DNA of 64,000 bases from UBA11606 sp965243715. GTDB taxonomy: Bacteria; Actinomycetota; Acidimicrobiia; Acidimicrobiales; Aldehydirespiratoraceae. This document shows positions 16,126-24,330 of the stretch, in pieces. The notes below the pieces were generated by a model, which did not search any database, was not told where the DNA came from, and saw nothing but the letters and a program-made list of their open reading frames with translations. Within the stretch, counting starts at the first letter, position 1. Each line of letters starts with the position of its first letter. The stretch spans positions 310,001 through 374,000 of the forward strand of contig CBDEVU010000017.1 of the NCBI GenBank assembly GCA_965243715.1, written 5' to 3'. Position numbers and translations under genes: made by a program.

Positions 16126-18498
16126 TCAGCCGCGCAAGACGCCCTTGGTCTTCGCCGCGACCCGTCCGATGCAGGCCTGGCGAACGTCGGCGATCTCAGC
16201 ATCGGTGAGGGTGCGGTCGGCCGCCTGGAATCGGAGTCGATAGGCCAGCGATCGAAACCCGTCATCGACGCCGTGACCCTTATAGACATCGAACAGGGCG
16301 AGGCTGACGAGCAGTTTGCCTCCGGCTTGGCGCAAGTTCGCTTCGACTTGGGAGGCGGGCACGTTGTTAGCCACCACGAAGGCCAGATCGATGTCCGACG
16401 ACGGGAACTTGCTCACCGGCGTGTACTTGCGTTTTCCGTGCGGGCCGCGCAGGATCGCGCCGAGATCGAGTTCGAGCCAGGCGACCCGACCTTCGACCCC
16501 GTAGGCCTCGAGAACGATCGGATCTACCTCGCCAACATGACCGCGGCTGCGCCCCGCGACGATCACCTCAGCCGAACGGGTCGGGTGCATACCATCGGGC
16601 GTGGCGGGCTTCAACTGCACGTTGGGAAGGGCGAGGGCCCGGTCGATGGCATCGAGAACCGCAACCGCGGCGGGGGCTTCGACTCCGGCGAGGGCCACCG
16701 CTAGATGTTCGCGCTCATCAGGCAGTTGGTCGCCCGCCGCGGGGGGCAAAAAGACATGATCGATCTCGAAGAACCGCACGTCGGCTCGGCGATGGGATTG
16801 ATTGTAGGCCACCGCCTTCAACTGTCCGGGCAAGAGCGAGGGGCGCAGGACGGATTCTTCGGCGTGGAGCGGATTGGTCAGGGTTACCGCCTCCTCGGGC
16901 AAACCGGCGCGGGCGAGATCGCCGGGGGCCAAGAACGGCATCGGCAGCGTCTCGTCGCACCCCAATCCAGCCAGCACGTCGCGAACCAACCGCCGATCCT
17001 TCTGGTACGGGCTGAGTCCACCCGCCGCCGCTCCCTTCGGGACGGTACGCACAATGTTGGCGTAGCCGAACATACGAGCGACCTCTTCGGCGATGTCGGT
17101 TTCGGTGACGGTGTCGCCGCGCCACGTCGGAATAACGACAGCGAGGATGTCACGGTTGACGGTAGTGACAAACCCGGTCGACCGGAGGAGGTCGGCCATG
17201 GCCTCGGCGCGCAACTCGGTACCCAGCAAGCCGTTAACCCGACCAACGCGAACCTCAACCGGCTCACCCGACGGGGTAATTCCGCGCTCATCGACCACCC
17301 CGGTGACGGCCATTACTCCACCCTCGGCGGCCAGTTGCACGAAGCGACGCATTGCTCGAATGATGTTCTCGCCGTAGTCAACTCCCCTCCGGAAGCGAGT
17401 TGCGGCCTCGCTGGGCAAGTTGTGACGCTTGACGGTTCGCGAGATCGACGGCGGATCCCACCACGCCATCTCCACCAGCACGTCGGTCGTGGCGGCGGAG
17501 ATCTCGGTCGCCAGACCTCCCATCACACCGGCGAGACTGACGACCTCACCGGCACCGTCGGCGATAACCCCGTCGGCGGGACGCAGGGCGCGGGGGGCTC
17601 CGTCGAGGGTCACGAGCGTCTCGCCTTCGCGGGCCCGACGGACCGTGAGCTTGCCCCCCGGTAGCGTCGCTAGATCGAAGGGATGATTGGGTTGGCCCAA
17701 CTCGAGCATCACATAGTTAGAAATATCGACAACCGAGTTAATGGGCCGCATCCCGGCTTGGGTCAGGCGCTGTTGCATCCAGGCGGGGGAGGTTCCGACG
17801 TTGACGTTACGCAGTACCGTGGCCACGAAACGACCGCACAGTTCAGGGTCCTCGATCGTGATATCGATGAGCCCGTCGATGGCTTCGTCGGTGGTCACGA
17901 TGTCGTAGTCGGGGAAAGCAAACTCGACCCCGAGGGCGGCGGCGAGATCGCGGGCGATTCCCGCCACCGACAGCGCGTCTGGCCGGTTAGCGTTGACTTC
18001 GAGGTCCCACCAGACATCGGCGGTGGTACCGATCGCGTCGGCCAACGGAGCGCCCAAGGTCGCTTCGTCAAGCACTCGATCGTTCAGGATCAAAATGCCC
18101 TCTTCGTCAGAGCCGAGGCCAATCTCTGCTCCCGAACAGCACATTCCGTTGGAGGTTTGCCCCCGCATCTCTCGCTGGGCAATCCGCATGCCGTTCGCCA
18201 TCACGGTTCCAATGGTGGCGAACGGGATAAAGTCCCCCACGGCCATGTTGAACGCGCCACAGCAGACTTGTTGAGGCTCCCCGTCGCCGCAGTCAACGTC
18301 AACCAACTGGATCTGATCGGCGTCAGGATGGGGACGCAGAGCAGCTACCTGGGCCAACACCACACCGTCAACTACTTCGCCAATGATTTCCATCTCCTCC
18401 ACCGCGAGGCCCAATCCCGACAAGATCTCGCCTAGTTCGGCGGGGTCGCCAGCGATTCCGGGGGCGAACTCGCGCAGCCATGAAAGGGTGACCTTCAT
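16126..18498 (-). CDS. pheT: Phenylalanine-tRNA ligase beta subunit
   Basis: PheT forms the alpha2-beta2 phenylalanyl-tRNA synthetase with PheS. The 790-residue protein has the N-terminal tRNA-binding OB domain (VVLAQVAALRPHPDADQIQL at about 45-65), the B3/B4 editing region, B5, and the C-terminal FDX-ACB anticodon-binding domain (KYTPVSKFPSSDIDLAFVV near 690). The ATG shares one base with the pheS stop (TGATG). pheT is the last gene of the infC-rpmI-rplT-trmH-pheS-pheT run. Confidence 0.96.
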   Translation of the reverse strand: MKVTLSWLREFAPGIAGDPAELGEILSGLGLAVEEMEIIGEVVDGVVLAQVAALRPHPDADQIQLVDVDCGDGEPQQVCCGAFNMAVGDFIPFATIGTVMANGMRIAQREMRGQTSNGMCCSGAEIGLGSDEEGILILNDRVLDEATLGAPLADAIGTTADVWWDLEVNANRPDALSVAGIARDLAAALGVEFAFPDYDIVTTDEAIDGLIDITIEDPELCGRFVATVLRNVNVGTSPAWMQQRLTQAGMRPINSVVDISNYVMLELGQPNHPFDLATLPGGKLTVRRAREGETLVTLDGAPRALRPADGVIADGAGEVVSLAGVMGGLATEISAATTDVLVEMAWWDPPSISRTVKRHNLPSEAATRFRRGVDYGENIIRAMRRFVQLAAEGGVMAVTGVVDERGITPSGEPVEVRVGRVNGLLGTELRAEAMADLLRSTGFVTTVNRDILAVVIPTWRGDTVTETDIAEEVARMFGYANIVRTVPKGAAAGGLSPYQKDRRLVRDVLAGLGCDETLPMPFLAPGDLARAGLPEEAVTLTNPLHAEESVLRPSLLPGQLKAVAYNQSHRRADVRFFEIDHVFLPPAAGDQLPDEREHLAVALAGVEAPAAVAVLDAIDRALALPNVQLKPATPDGMHPTRSAEVIVAGRSRGHVGEVDPIVLEAYGVEGRVAWLELDLGAILRGPHGKRKYTPVSKFPSSDIDLAFVVANNVPASQVEANLRQAGGKLLVSLALFDVYKGHGVDDGFRSLAYRLRFQAADRTLTDAEIADVRQACIGRVAAKTKGVLRG

Positions 18499-19514
18499 CA
18501 GAATTGCCTCAAGAAGCGAACGTCATTGTTGACCAATTCACGAATGTCGTCGAGTTGGTAGCGCATAACGGCGAGGCGATCGATACCAAAACCAAAGGCG
18601 AAGCCCTGCCACGCTTCGGGATCTATGCCGCAGTTTCGCAAGACGTTGGGGTGGACCATTCCACAGCCGCCGAGTTCGAGCCAGGACCCGTCGGGCCGAC
18701 TAATGTCGAACTCCGCGCTGGGTTCGGTGAATGGAAAATACGACGGACGCAGGCGGGTCTGTACCTCCCCGCCGAAGAAGGCGTGAACAAACTCGTCGAT
18801 CGTGCCAGCCAGATCACCGAGGGTAATCCCACGGTCGATGACAAGGCCTTCGATCTGGTTGAACGCGGGAAGATGAGTGGAGTCGGCGGTATCGGTGCGA
18901 AAGGTGCGACCCGGCGCCACGATGTAGATCGGCGGTTCGGTATTCTCCATCGTGCGGATCTGCACGGGTGAGGTGTGGGACCGCAACATGACCTCTTCGG
19001 GTTCGCCCAAGTTGACGAAGATGGTGTCGAAACTGCCACGGGCGGGATGCCACTCGGGAATGTTCAGCGCTTCGAAGTTATACCAGGCCGTCTCCACCTC
19101 AGGCCCTTCAGCCACCGTGAACCCCATGCCCACAAAAACATCCTCCAGGCGATCACGAGCCTGCGTATTAAGGTGCAACGCGCCTCGGGGCAGAGGGGCA
19201 ACTCGTTCGGTTAGGTCGAGGCGCTCGGCTTCGTAGTGGGCGGCGCGGGCGGTGGCGGTTAGGCGGGCGCGCGCCGCTGCGATATCGGCCTCGATCTCGC
19301 CGCGGATCGTATTGAGGGCCTGACCTGCTGTCTTGCGGTCGGCGGGTTCCAGCCCGCCCAACTGCTTCTTGGCTTGGGCGAGCACGGACTTCTTACCCAA
19401 CAACTCAGAGTCGAGCGCGGTCACGGCGTCGAGGTCGGAGGCCGCGGCCAGGCGCTGTTTGGCCAGCGCGGTGATCGTGGCAAGATCAGTGACTAGTGGT
19501 TGCGTAGGACTCAT
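18498..19514 (-). CDS. pheS: Phenylalanine-tRNA ligase alpha subunit
   Basis: PheS is the catalytic class II subunit charging tRNA-Phe. The 338-residue protein has an N-terminal coiled-coil arm (about residues 10-90), motif 2 around EEVMLRSHTSPVQIRTME, and FNQIEGLVIDRGITLGDLAG. Motif 3 reads GFAFGFGIDRLAVMRYQ. The SYFPFTEPSAEFDIS stretch is diagnostic. It starts 12 bp after the trmH stop and overlaps pheT. Confidence 0.97.
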   Translation of the reverse strand: MSPTQPLVTDLATITALAKQRLAAASDLDAVTALDSELLGKKSVLAQAKKQLGGLEPADRKTAGQALNTIRGEIEADIAAARARLTATARAAHYEAERLDLTERVAPLPRGALHLNTQARDRLEDVFVGMGFTVAEGPEVETAWYNFEALNIPEWHPARGSFDTIFVNLGEPEEVMLRSHTSPVQIRTMENTEPPIYIVAPGRTFRTDTADSTHLPAFNQIEGLVIDRGITLGDLAGTIDEFVHAFFGGEVQTRLRPSYFPFTEPSAEFDISRPDGSWLELGGCGMVHPNVLRNCGIDPEAWQGFAFGFGIDRLAVMRYQLDDIRELVNNDVRFLRQF

Positions 19515-19526
19515 TGAACCAACAGG

Positions 19527-20309
19527 TTACGAGGTCCGACGAGCCGCGGACAGCAAAAGCGTCCCGGCCATGGCCACATTGAGGGACTCGGTTCGGCCCG
19601 GCATGTCAATGCGGGCCCAGCGGTCGATCAGCGGATCAAAACGTTGATCGAGCCCCGTTGGCTCAGATCCCAGCACGATCGCCACCGGACCGGCCAACAC
19701 GCCTCCGTCGTGGGGTTCGCCCTTACCGGCGTCGGTGCCCACAACGGTCGCCCCCGCCGCCCGCACGGCCGCCAACGCGTCGTCGGGTTCGATCGCCGAA
19801 ATAACGCCCACCCGCATGATGGACCCGGCCGAGGCTCGGACCGCCTTCGCACCCCACGGATCCGCTCCCCCAGCGACCACCACAGCAACCGCGGCGAAAG
19901 CCTCCGCGGCCCGGATCAAGGTCCCGACGTTGCCCGGATCACCCACCTCAATCAGGACCAGCACCACAGCGTCAGCCGCCAAGGCCGACGGCAACTTGGC
20001 CTGGGGCCGGGGCGCGAGGGCTAGCATGGGTTGCGGTGAGATCGACGGTGCCAGCTTGTCGAACACGTGGTCGCGAACCACGAGGTACTCCACGTCAGAA
20101 CCCAGCCGATAGCTCACCGACCCCACGCCGAAATCGTCCGCCGACGACTCAGGCACCAAAACCGTGGTGGGCATCTGGCCCGCGTCGAGTAACTCGCCCA
20201 CCGTGCGCGGCCCTTCGAGAAGTACCGACCCCGAGCGCGAACTGCGCCGCCCTAGCAGGCGCCGCAATTCGACAATTCTGTGATGTTGGGCGCCAAGAAC
20301 CGTGGGCAA
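19527..20309 (-). CDS. TrmH/SpoU-family RNA 2'-O-methyltransferase
   Basis: This 260-residue SPOUT methyltransferase shows the three SpoU motifs: IEVGDPGNVGTLIRAAEAF, VAIVLGSEPTGL and MPGRTESLNVAMAGTLLLSAA. The N-terminal substrate-binding region contains LLGRRSSRSGSVLLEGPR. The target is unknown (rRNA or tRNA). The only start upstream of the conserved N-terminus is TTG at 20309, 8 bp after the rplT stop. It is part of the infC-pheT run, the usual position of this gene in actinobacteria. Confidence 0.88.
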   Translation of the reverse strand: MPTVLGAQHHRIVELRRLLGRRSSRSGSVLLEGPRTVGELLDAGQMPTTVLVPESSADDFGVGSVSYRLGSDVEYLVVRDHVFDKLAPSISPQPMLALAPRPQAKLPSALAADAVVLVLIEVGDPGNVGTLIRAAEAFAAVAVVVAGGADPWGAKAVRASAGSIMRVGVISAIEPDDALAAVRAAGATVVGTDAGKGEPHDGGVLAGPVAIVLGSEPTGLDQRFDPLIDRWARIDMPGRTESLNVAMAGTLLLSAARRTS

Positions 20310-20317
20310 ACCGGTTC

Positions 20318-20689
20318 TCAGGAAGCCGCGGCCTTGGCGAGAGCCCCGTCCGCGGCGGAAACCAACGCGGCAAAGGCGGTCGGTTCGGTGACGGCCAAGT
20401 CGGCGAGGATCTTGCGGTCGACCTCTATCTCCGCCGCCTTTAGCCCGGCGATGAACCGACTGTAGCTCATGTCGTTAGCACGGCAGGCCGCGTTGATACG
20501 CTGGATCCAGAGTTTGCGGAACTCGCCCTTGCGAGCACGGCGGTCGCGAAACGCATAGTTGCCAGCGTGCATGACCGACTCATTGGCCGATTTGAACGAC
20601 CGTGAACGGTTGCCGTAGTGGCCTTTAGCTCGATCGAGTACTACCCGACGGCGTTTCTTCGAGTGAACTGAACGCTTGGAGCGTGCCAT
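20318..20689 (-). CDS. rplT: 50S ribosomal protein L20
   Basis: This 123-residue basic protein is full length, with the N-terminal KKRRRVVLDRAKGHYGNRSR arm and the conserved FRDRRARKGEFRKLWIQRIN stretch. It binds 23S rRNA early in 50S assembly. A good AAGGAGAA site precedes the ATG. It follows rpmI with a 79-bp gap. The C-terminus ends in an Ala-rich tail. Confidence 0.98.
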   Translation of the reverse strand: MARSKRSVHSKKRRRVVLDRAKGHYGNRSRSFKSANESVMHAGNYAFRDRRARKGEFRKLWIQRINAACRANDMSYSRFIAGLKAAEIEVDRKILADLAVTEPTAFAALVSAADGALAKAAAS

Positions 20690-20768
20690 CCCGATTCTCC
20701 TTCAGTATTAATTCCCTGTACCTAACTGGTTCTCAGAAAGGTTCTTACAAAATGTCGCGGTGACGGGC

Positions 20769-20960
20769 TTAGACGCCCAAATCGCGGAGGTTGCGTTCGT
20801 CGGCCTTGGCGACCGGAACGCTGCCCCGAAGTTGACGAACCCGCTTCGGGCTTTTCTTTTCCATAATGTGGTTTTTGTTCGCCTGACGGCGACGGAGTTG
20901 GCCCGAACCGGTTCGCTTGAACCGCTTGGCCGCACCGCGGTGAGTTTTCATCTTCGGCAT
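20769..20960 (-). CDS. rpmI: 50S ribosomal protein L35
   Basis: This 63-residue basic protein begins MPKMKTHRGAAKRFKRTGSG, the L35 signature. Its Shine-Dalgarno (AGGAA) overlaps the end of infC, whose stop lies 8 bp upstream of the ATG. This fits the classic infC-rpmI-rplT operon. Confidence 0.97.
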   Translation of the reverse strand: MPKMKTHRGAAKRFKRTGSGQLRRRQANKNHIMEKKSPKRVRQLRGSVPVAKADERNLRDLGV

Positions 20961-20968
20961 GTTTGTTC

Positions 20969-21583
20969 CTACTGTTCTTCATCCATGGCGACCGCGGCGA
21001 CGGAAGCCTCGTGTGCCGCTTCGGCGGCTGCCTTCTTCTTTTCCTTCTCGTGGCGGGCCTGCGCCTGCTTGTCGGGCGCAAGGACCATAACCATATTGCG
21101 ACCATCTTGACGGGGATGAAACTCCACCTTGCCGACGTGATCGACTTCGGCGGAGAGACGGTCGAGAATTTTTCGCCCTAGTTGAGGGTGCTGCATCTCG
21201 CGGCCACGGAACATAATCGTGACCTTGACCTTGTGACCCTCGCCCAAAAACTGCTCCACCTTGCGGGTCTTGGTGGCGAAGTCGCCTGGCCCGATCTTGG
21301 GTCGGTACTTCATCTCCTTGACTGCTAGGTTGGAAGACTTCTTTCGTGATTCCTTGGCCCGCTGATCGGCCTCGTACTTGTATTTGCCGTAGTCCATGAT
21401 CCGACAAACCGGTGGGTTGGCTCGATCGGCGACCTCGACTAGGTCGAGACCCGCAGCCCGCGCGATATTCAGCGCTTCGGGAACAGGCCTGATGCCGATT
21501 TGTTCGCCGTCTTGTCCGACAAGTCGAACTTTGGGGGCGCGGATCCGGTCATTGATCCTTGGCTCATTGTCTTGGCCTGCTAT
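20969..21583 (-). CDS. infC: Translation initiation factor IF-3, starting at an ATA codon
   Basis: IF-3 binds the 30S subunit and rejects non-canonical start codons. The first in-frame ATG (21397) opens only at MDYGKYKYE, in the linker between domains. The whole N-terminal domain is encoded upstream in the same frame: EPRINDRIRAPKVRLVGQ, then LNIARAAGLDLVEVADR. I find no in-frame ATG, GTG or TTG for at least 80 bp further upstream. An ATA codon at 21583-21581 lies 9 nt after a GAGGAG site and gives a 204-residue protein of normal size. Rare starts of this type are known for infC (AUU in E. coli) and serve autoregulation by IF-3. Confidence 0.9.
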   Translation of the reverse strand: MAGQDNEPRINDRIRAPKVRLVGQDGEQIGIRPVPEALNIARAAGLDLVEVADRANPPVCRIMDYGKYKYEADQRAKESRKKSSNLAVKEMKYRPKIGPGDFATKTRKVEQFLGEGHKVKVTIMFRGREMQHPQLGRKILDRLSAEVDHVGKVEFHPRQDGRNMVMVLAPDKQAQARHEKEKKKAAAEAAHEASVAAVAMDEEQ

Positions 21584-21631
21584 TGCTCTGAACTCCTCGT
21601 GAGCACGGAACCTCCGTAGTGGTGAAACCGT

Positions 21632-21643
21632 TAGGCTACCACC
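21632..21643 (+). promoter_or_regulatory. Putative leaderless -10 element before the DUF1844-type gene
   Basis: A TAGGCT hexamer (21632-21637) ends exactly 6 nt before the ATG at 21644, so transcription would start at the A of the start codon. No clear -35 is visible. The same spacing is seen at argC, mog, def and the HNH genes in this window. Confidence 0.4.
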
Positions 21644-22137
21644 ATGAGTTCACTATGGACACCTGGCGGCGAAGTTCCTGTCAATTCCGATCCTGATCCC
21701 GCCACCACTCCCCCGCTGACCCCGACCCAAATTTGGACGATGCCATCGCGGCGGCCCTTCCCGATGGGGTTCGGCTCGACGACCTCAGCCCCGAACAGCG
21801 AGCCCAGGCCGAAGAGATGGTGCAGGAGATGGCGGCCGCTAGGGAGCGGCTCCTCAGCGCGCCAGCCAGCACCGTGGTGGCCAATCACGCCATGGGACTC
21901 TACGAACTCGCAGCCCTTCACCTGTCGCAACCGATCCCCAACTTCAACCAAGCCAGTGTGGCCATCGATGCCATGGGCGCCATCGTCGATGCCCTACCCG
22001 GACGCCTCGATGAGGCCGAACCAACCCTGCGTGAAGGCCTCGATCAGATCCGCATGACCTTCGTGAAGTTAAAGAACCCCGCCACGACCCTAAAGACAGC
22101 CGCCACAATCCAAGAGACAAACGTCGACGGGAAGTAG
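21644..22137 (+). pseudogene. DUF1844-type protein with a one-base frame break
   Basis: The N-terminus (MSSLWTPGGEVPV and a Pro/Thr-rich linker) is encoded from the ATG at 21644. The conserved helical body (VVANHAMGLYELAALHL, then ASVAIDAMGAIVDALPGRL and LREGLDQIRMTFVKLK) lies in another frame, which is open from 21697 and has only a TTG (21733) as internal start. Reading through requires one extra base somewhere between about 21694 and 21735. The C-terminal body resembles DUF1844 proteins, which sit divergently beside infC in actinobacteria as this one does. The break may be real, a sequencing error, or a recoding site; I see no standard slippery heptamer. Function is unknown. Confidence 0.7.
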
Positions 22138-22204
22138 GGTGGGGCTGCGAGAGTCGGGGGTCTTCACCCCATCAACCCGTCACCATCCTCAAGGCCGAGT
22201 ACAT

Positions 22205-23290
22205 CTAGGCCACGGGGATGGGTTTTCGATGTCGGGCAGGATCGCCACGTTGGCCTCGGTGTTTTCGCCCGTGACAGTTCCAGCAAGGTAGTTCGAGGTT
22301 GTCGATATCGGTTGGCCCGCCGTCGGCCCATTCCTTGGTGTGATGCGCCTCGGTGCGGTCTGTTGAGGCTCCGCATTCGCTACAGCCGCGATGGCGGGCG
22401 ATAAGGGCAATCCACTGATCGCGACTAGCCAGGCGGGTTGATCGCCCCAGCCACAACGGTCGTCCGTCGCCCGCAAAGATCTGGCCGACGACTTCGGCGG
22501 TGGGGCCGAGTTCGATGAGTACGTCGTCGGGCACGGGACTGCCGTCAGCGAGTTCGGTGCTGCCCGATTCGAGACAGTGCAGCAGGTGGACCATGTGCTT
22601 GGGATGAGGCTTGCCAGTACGGGTCGAGCGGGCCCCAGTGAGCAACGCCACCATGGCATCGGCGCGACGCTGCTTAGCCGTCCGACTATCGTCAGGGCCG
22701 ATCTGGTTAGCGAACTCCCGCAAGGCCGCCAAGGCTCGAGCGCCGTTGATCGGATCGAGGCGGCTCAAGATGTTGACCATCCCTTCGCCGTCAACCCAGT
22801 CAGTTACCTCACGCAAACGACGCTGCCGAGCATGACGCTTCTCAACCGTGCCCTGAGATTCCCTGCTGTTGACCCACTCGCGTGTCTTCTTAGCGAACCG
22901 ATCGGCGGGCAAATCCGCAGCCAGCGTAAGCAACTCCTCAGCCTCACTAGGCGATACCCGAGCCGCCGCCTCAGCACACACCGCGGCATGCTCAGAAGTG
23001 ATAACTCCGCTGGCCAAGCCCTCGGCCACCGCCGGCATCTGCGCCAACTGTGTAGCCACCTTGGCGTCTTGTTTAGACTGCCGGTTCGATCGCCGCGACA
23101 ACGAATGCCCCACAGAAGCGGCATCGGCCCCGGAATCACCCAACGCGTCGATCCCAGCCAAACAGGCCAAGCGTCGTTCTTGCGCGTGAGCGATCACCCG
23201 ATCAAGCCCACCAATGGTTGCGGTCAACTCCGGTCGAGACATTCCATGGAGAGCAATCTCGTCCATGTTGTCGTGCGCTTTCTGGAACAT
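22205..23290 (-). CDS. DUF222/13E12-repeat HNH nuclease-domain protein (solitary copy)
   Basis: The 361-residue protein has an N-terminal helical DUF222-type region (MSRPELTATIGGLDRVIAHA at about 17-36) and a C-terminal HNH domain: CSECGASTDRTEAHHTKEW, then TDIDNLELPCWNCHGRKH at about 315-350. It has the same architecture and many of the same stretches as the HNH array at 49.4-53.0 kb (HPKHMV, PTAEVVGQ/AEVVGMV, RLASRDQWIALI/RLASRAQWIALI) but is clearly more diverged. Such genes often occur in several copies in actinobacteria; their role is not settled. It is convergent with the DUF1844-type gene; the 67-bp gap holds only a weak 5-bp stem (GGGGT/ACCCC, 22157-22170). Confidence 0.85.
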   Translation of the reverse strand: MFQKAHDNMDEIALHGMSRPELTATIGGLDRVIAHAQERRLACLAGIDALGDSGADAASVGHSLSRRSNRQSKQDAKVATQLAQMPAVAEGLASGVITSEHAAVCAEAAARVSPSEAEELLTLAADLPADRFAKKTREWVNSRESQGTVEKRHARQRRLREVTDWVDGEGMVNILSRLDPINGARALAALREFANQIGPDDSRTAKQRRADAMVALLTGARSTRTGKPHPKHMVHLLHCLESGSTELADGSPVPDDVLIELGPTAEVVGQIFAGDGRPLWLGRSTRLASRDQWIALIARHRGCSECGASTDRTEAHHTKEWADGGPTDIDNLELPCWNCHGRKHRGQRGDPARHRKPIPVA

Positions 23291-23325
23291 GTGTATATCG
23301 TATCAAAACGAAATTAGAATGTCAA
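23291..23325 (-). promoter_or_regulatory. Near-consensus leaderless promoter of the solitary HNH gene
   Basis: Read on the minus strand there is TTGACA (23325-23320), a 17-nt spacer, TACGAT (23302-23297), then 6 nt and the ATG. This is a full sigma-70-type promoter whose predicted start site is the A of the start codon. The surrounding 23291-23400 gap is AT-rich; nothing else is recognised in it. Confidence 0.65.
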
Positions 23326-23445
23326 CAAGAAATCCATACAAATCTCTAATAGCAGTCCCACCCGTCGCCATTAGGTTGGTGTCAGCCAGTTGATCGGGGG
23401 TTGTTCTGCGATATGGCGGCAAAACTCACCCGAGGCGGCGAGAGA

Positions 23446-24321
23446 TCACGCGATGATTTTGGCTATCGGCATCTCGACGATGCCGCTGGCTCCCTTGTCG
23501 CGCAGAGCGGGAATCAAGATGTTGATCTGATCCTTGGCCACGACGGTTTCGATGGCGTAGCCCGCCCCACGGAACAGTTCGTTTACCGTCGGCGACTTCA
23601 TCGAAGGCAGCACCTCGATCACTGCGTCAAGGGCATGGATCGGCACATTCATCTTCACCAGGACCTGCCCGCGAGCATCGAGAACCCCTTGCAAAAGGGT
23701 ATGGATCTGTCGCATGGCGTGCGCTTTGTCGGGATCGGCACCCGCCACCGGGTTGGCGATGAGTTCGGTATAGCTGGTAATGAGCGTATCGATAATGCGT
23801 AGACCGGCGGCCCGCAGCGCCCGACCCGTCTCGGTGATATCGACAACAACATCCACAATGTCGGGAACCTTGGCCTCGGTGGCGCCATAGCTCAACCTAA
23901 CGTCGGCATCGATCCCCGCTTCTTGGAGGAACTTTCGGGTGATCTCGGGGTACTCGGTAGACACGCGGACCCCGGCGGGCAGGTCGCGCACTGACCGCCA
24001 GGGAGAATCACCGGGCACAGCCAGCACAATGCGCACCGGATTGGCCGTGGCCTTGGAGTACCGAAGCTCGCCCAGGGAATCGACCACGCTGGCGGTTTCT
24101 TCGATCCAGTCACGACCGGTTATGCCGATGTCAAATAGTCCGTCGGCGACGTAGGTGGGAATCTCTTGGGGGCGAAGAATGCGGACCGACTCAATCCGAG
24201 GGTCGTTGATCGTTGCCTTGTAGGCAACCGACGAGGAACGTTGAAGCGGAAGATCGGCCGCTTCGAAGAGTTCTATCGTTGCCTTCTCGAGCGAGCCTTT
24301 AGGGAGCACTAGGTTCAACAC
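23446..24321 (-). CDS. hisG: ATP phosphoribosyltransferase, long (HisGL) form
   Basis: HisG makes phosphoribosyl-ATP, the first step of histidine synthesis. The 291-residue protein begins LNLVLPKGSLEKATIELFEAADL and has the PRPP-site region VDVVVDITETGRALRAAGLR. About 75 C-terminal residues form the regulatory ACT-like domain (VLVKMNVPIHALDAVIEVLP), so it is the long, HisZ-independent, histidine-inhibited form. The start is a GTG at 24321, 9 bp after ribD. No other his gene is nearby. Confidence 0.95.
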   Translation of the reverse strand: MLNLVLPKGSLEKATIELFEAADLPLQRSSSVAYKATINDPRIESVRILRPQEIPTYVADGLFDIGITGRDWIEETASVVDSLGELRYSKATANPVRIVLAVPGDSPWRSVRDLPAGVRVSTEYPEITRKFLQEAGIDADVRLSYGATEAKVPDIVDVVVDITETGRALRAAGLRIIDTLITSYTELIANPVAGADPDKAHAMRQIHTLLQGVLDARGQVLVKMNVPIHALDAVIEVLPSMKSPTVNELFRGAGYAIETVVAKDQINILIPALRDKGASGIVEMPIAKIIA

Positions 24322-24330
24322 GATGAAAGG

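Noticed and set aside
21396..21602. A small plus-strand gene opposite the infC start
   Set aside because: It is the shadow of the IF-3 N-terminal domain, which matches the family on the minus strand.
21733..22137. The DUF1844-type gene as an intact protein starting at TTG 21733
   Set aside because: A typical N-terminus with its own start and -10-like signal is present at 21644 in another frame, so a frame break explains the data better.
22157..22170. A terminator between the convergent DUF1844-type and HNH genes
   Set aside because: The stem is only 5 bp (GGGGT/ACCCC) with no T-run, too weak to list as a terminator.
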